From: Planococcus sp. MB-3u-03
GTDB lineage: Bacteria > Bacillota > Bacilli > Bacillales_A > Planococcaceae
Length of the DNA: 64,000 bases
Direction of reading: 5' to 3'
Assembly: GCF_002833405.1 (NCBI RefSeq)
Contig: NZ_CP025135.1
Location: forward strand, 3,314,541-3,378,540
The notes below the pieces were generated by a model. It was not told the DNA's origin. It made no database searches and worked only from the letters and a program-made list of their open reading frames with translations. This document shows positions 63,520-64,000 of the stretch, in pieces; position 1 is the first letter of the stretch, and every line of letters starts with the position of its first letter. The position numbers and the translations under genes are program-made.

Positions 63520-64000
63520 CCTCCTATATAAAAGTTAACTATTTTCTAAAGACAGTCTCGACTATTATAAGGGCGCTGGCTTGTCCATGTCAATCATTTC
63601 TTTTAAATGCAAGAGATCCGCCAGGCAATCCGAAAAGGAAAGTTATACACAATCACGGAGGATCTTCGGTGAACTTCCTGTGATCTCATTTTTCGCGAAT
63701 TTGATTTATCCACATGCCTTATCGACAGGTTTTTCACATAGGAACTGCCTGTGGATATCAAAAATGTGCACAAAAGCTGTCATGTGGATAAGTGAAAGAA
63801 ATGCTTGTAATGTCTATCGTTTTTTGATAACATTGTTTTGTTTTCACTTGTTAACAATTTCTATCCCGAAATAGTTATCCACATATTGTGGGTAAGGTGT
63901 GGATAGTTTTCCCCAAGCCTGTTTATAGATCTTATCCACAGGCTGTGGTTTTGTGTATGGTATACTGTAAAAAATCTTTACATATAAAGGAGATACGCTA
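63520..64000. promoter_or_regulatory. oriC-like region upstream of dnaA with many DnaA boxes
   Basis: Exact TTATNCACA boxes are at 63643-63651, 63706-63714, 63783-63791 (reverse), 63875-63883 and 63932-63940. One-mismatch boxes are at 63750-63758, 63887-63895 and 63898-63906. The region lies between rpmH and the expected dnaA, the place of the upstream half of the bipartite Bacillales origin. The second half and any unwinding element between dnaA and dnaN lie outside the window. Confidence 0.88.
63986..63993 (+). promoter_or_regulatory. Ribosome binding site of the next plus-strand gene, expected dnaA
   Basis: AAAGGAGA lies 7 bp before the end of the window, so the start codon should follow at about 64001. 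Gene order indicates dnaA. Confidence 0.7.

Overview
The window is a 64-kb stretch of a moderate-GC Firmicute chromosome next to the replication origin. Gene order on the minus strand from the right end (rpmH, rnpA, yidC, jag, mnmE, mnmG, rsmG, noc, parA, parB, then ychF, rpsF-ssb-rpsR, gdpP-rplI, dnaC, purA, walRKHIJ, htrA, rlmH) is the Bacillales origin-left arm. The protein sequences and the absence of sporulation genes such as yyaC suggest a non-sporulating Planococcaceae, probably Planococcus or Planomicrobium (inference). The last 0.5 kb is oriC-like DNA with many DnaA boxes, ending in the ribosome binding site of the next plus-strand gene, expected to be dnaA.

Layout: 1-4.3 kb, a sugar ABC transporter (ATPase cut by the window edge, lipoprotein binding protein), its LacI regulator and a divergent TIM-barrel sugar isomerase. 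4.5-6.9 kb, ahpC-ahpF behind a PerR-like box. 7-9.6 kb, deaminase, DUF3298 lipoprotein, DUF4317 protein. 9.8-15.4 kb, an FG-GAP beta-propeller protein, an icaA-icaD-icaB-like exopolysaccharide cluster lacking icaC and icaR, and an unknown lipoprotein. 15.5-20.3 kb, an AEC carrier, a 2-hydroxycarboxylate transporter and a DcuS/CitA-type two-component system, with a cre site. 20.4-26.1 kb, assorted metabolic and unknown genes. 26.5-29.9 kb, an AT-rich insertion at the 3' end of rlmH. 30.4-46.6 kb, core genes: htrA, the wal operon, an M23 peptidase, purA, dnaC, rplI, gdpP, yybS. 46.8-48.1 kb, a tandem-repeat region. 48.2-63.5 kb, the ribosomal, segregation, tRNA-modification and secretion genes that flank oriC.

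The main discovery candidate is the 3.4-kb insertion at rlmH. It is bounded by 19-bp direct repeats identical to the rlmH 3' end, the same site and geometry used by staphylococcal SCC elements. It carries two co-directional genes that look broken but read, after restoring single missing bases, as a full-length KAP-type P-loop NTPase and a Shedu-like DUF4263 nuclease, a possible anti-phage pair. The lesions I could define are nearly all small deletions, often in homopolymers, and rlmH itself carries the same type. I therefore suspect uncorrected sequencing deletions rather than decay. Two other genes (near 3.3 and 14.3 kb) have the same kind of lesion at their 5' ends.

Other notable structure: a 247-bp tandem repeat whose central hairpin shows compensatory changes, a family of GC-rich intergenic repeats with inverted ends, four parS-like sites, a Noc-like site, and a DnaA-box cluster 33 kb from dnaA. 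I saw no tRNA or rRNA genes, CRISPR arrays, complete insertion sequences or recognisable riboswitches.
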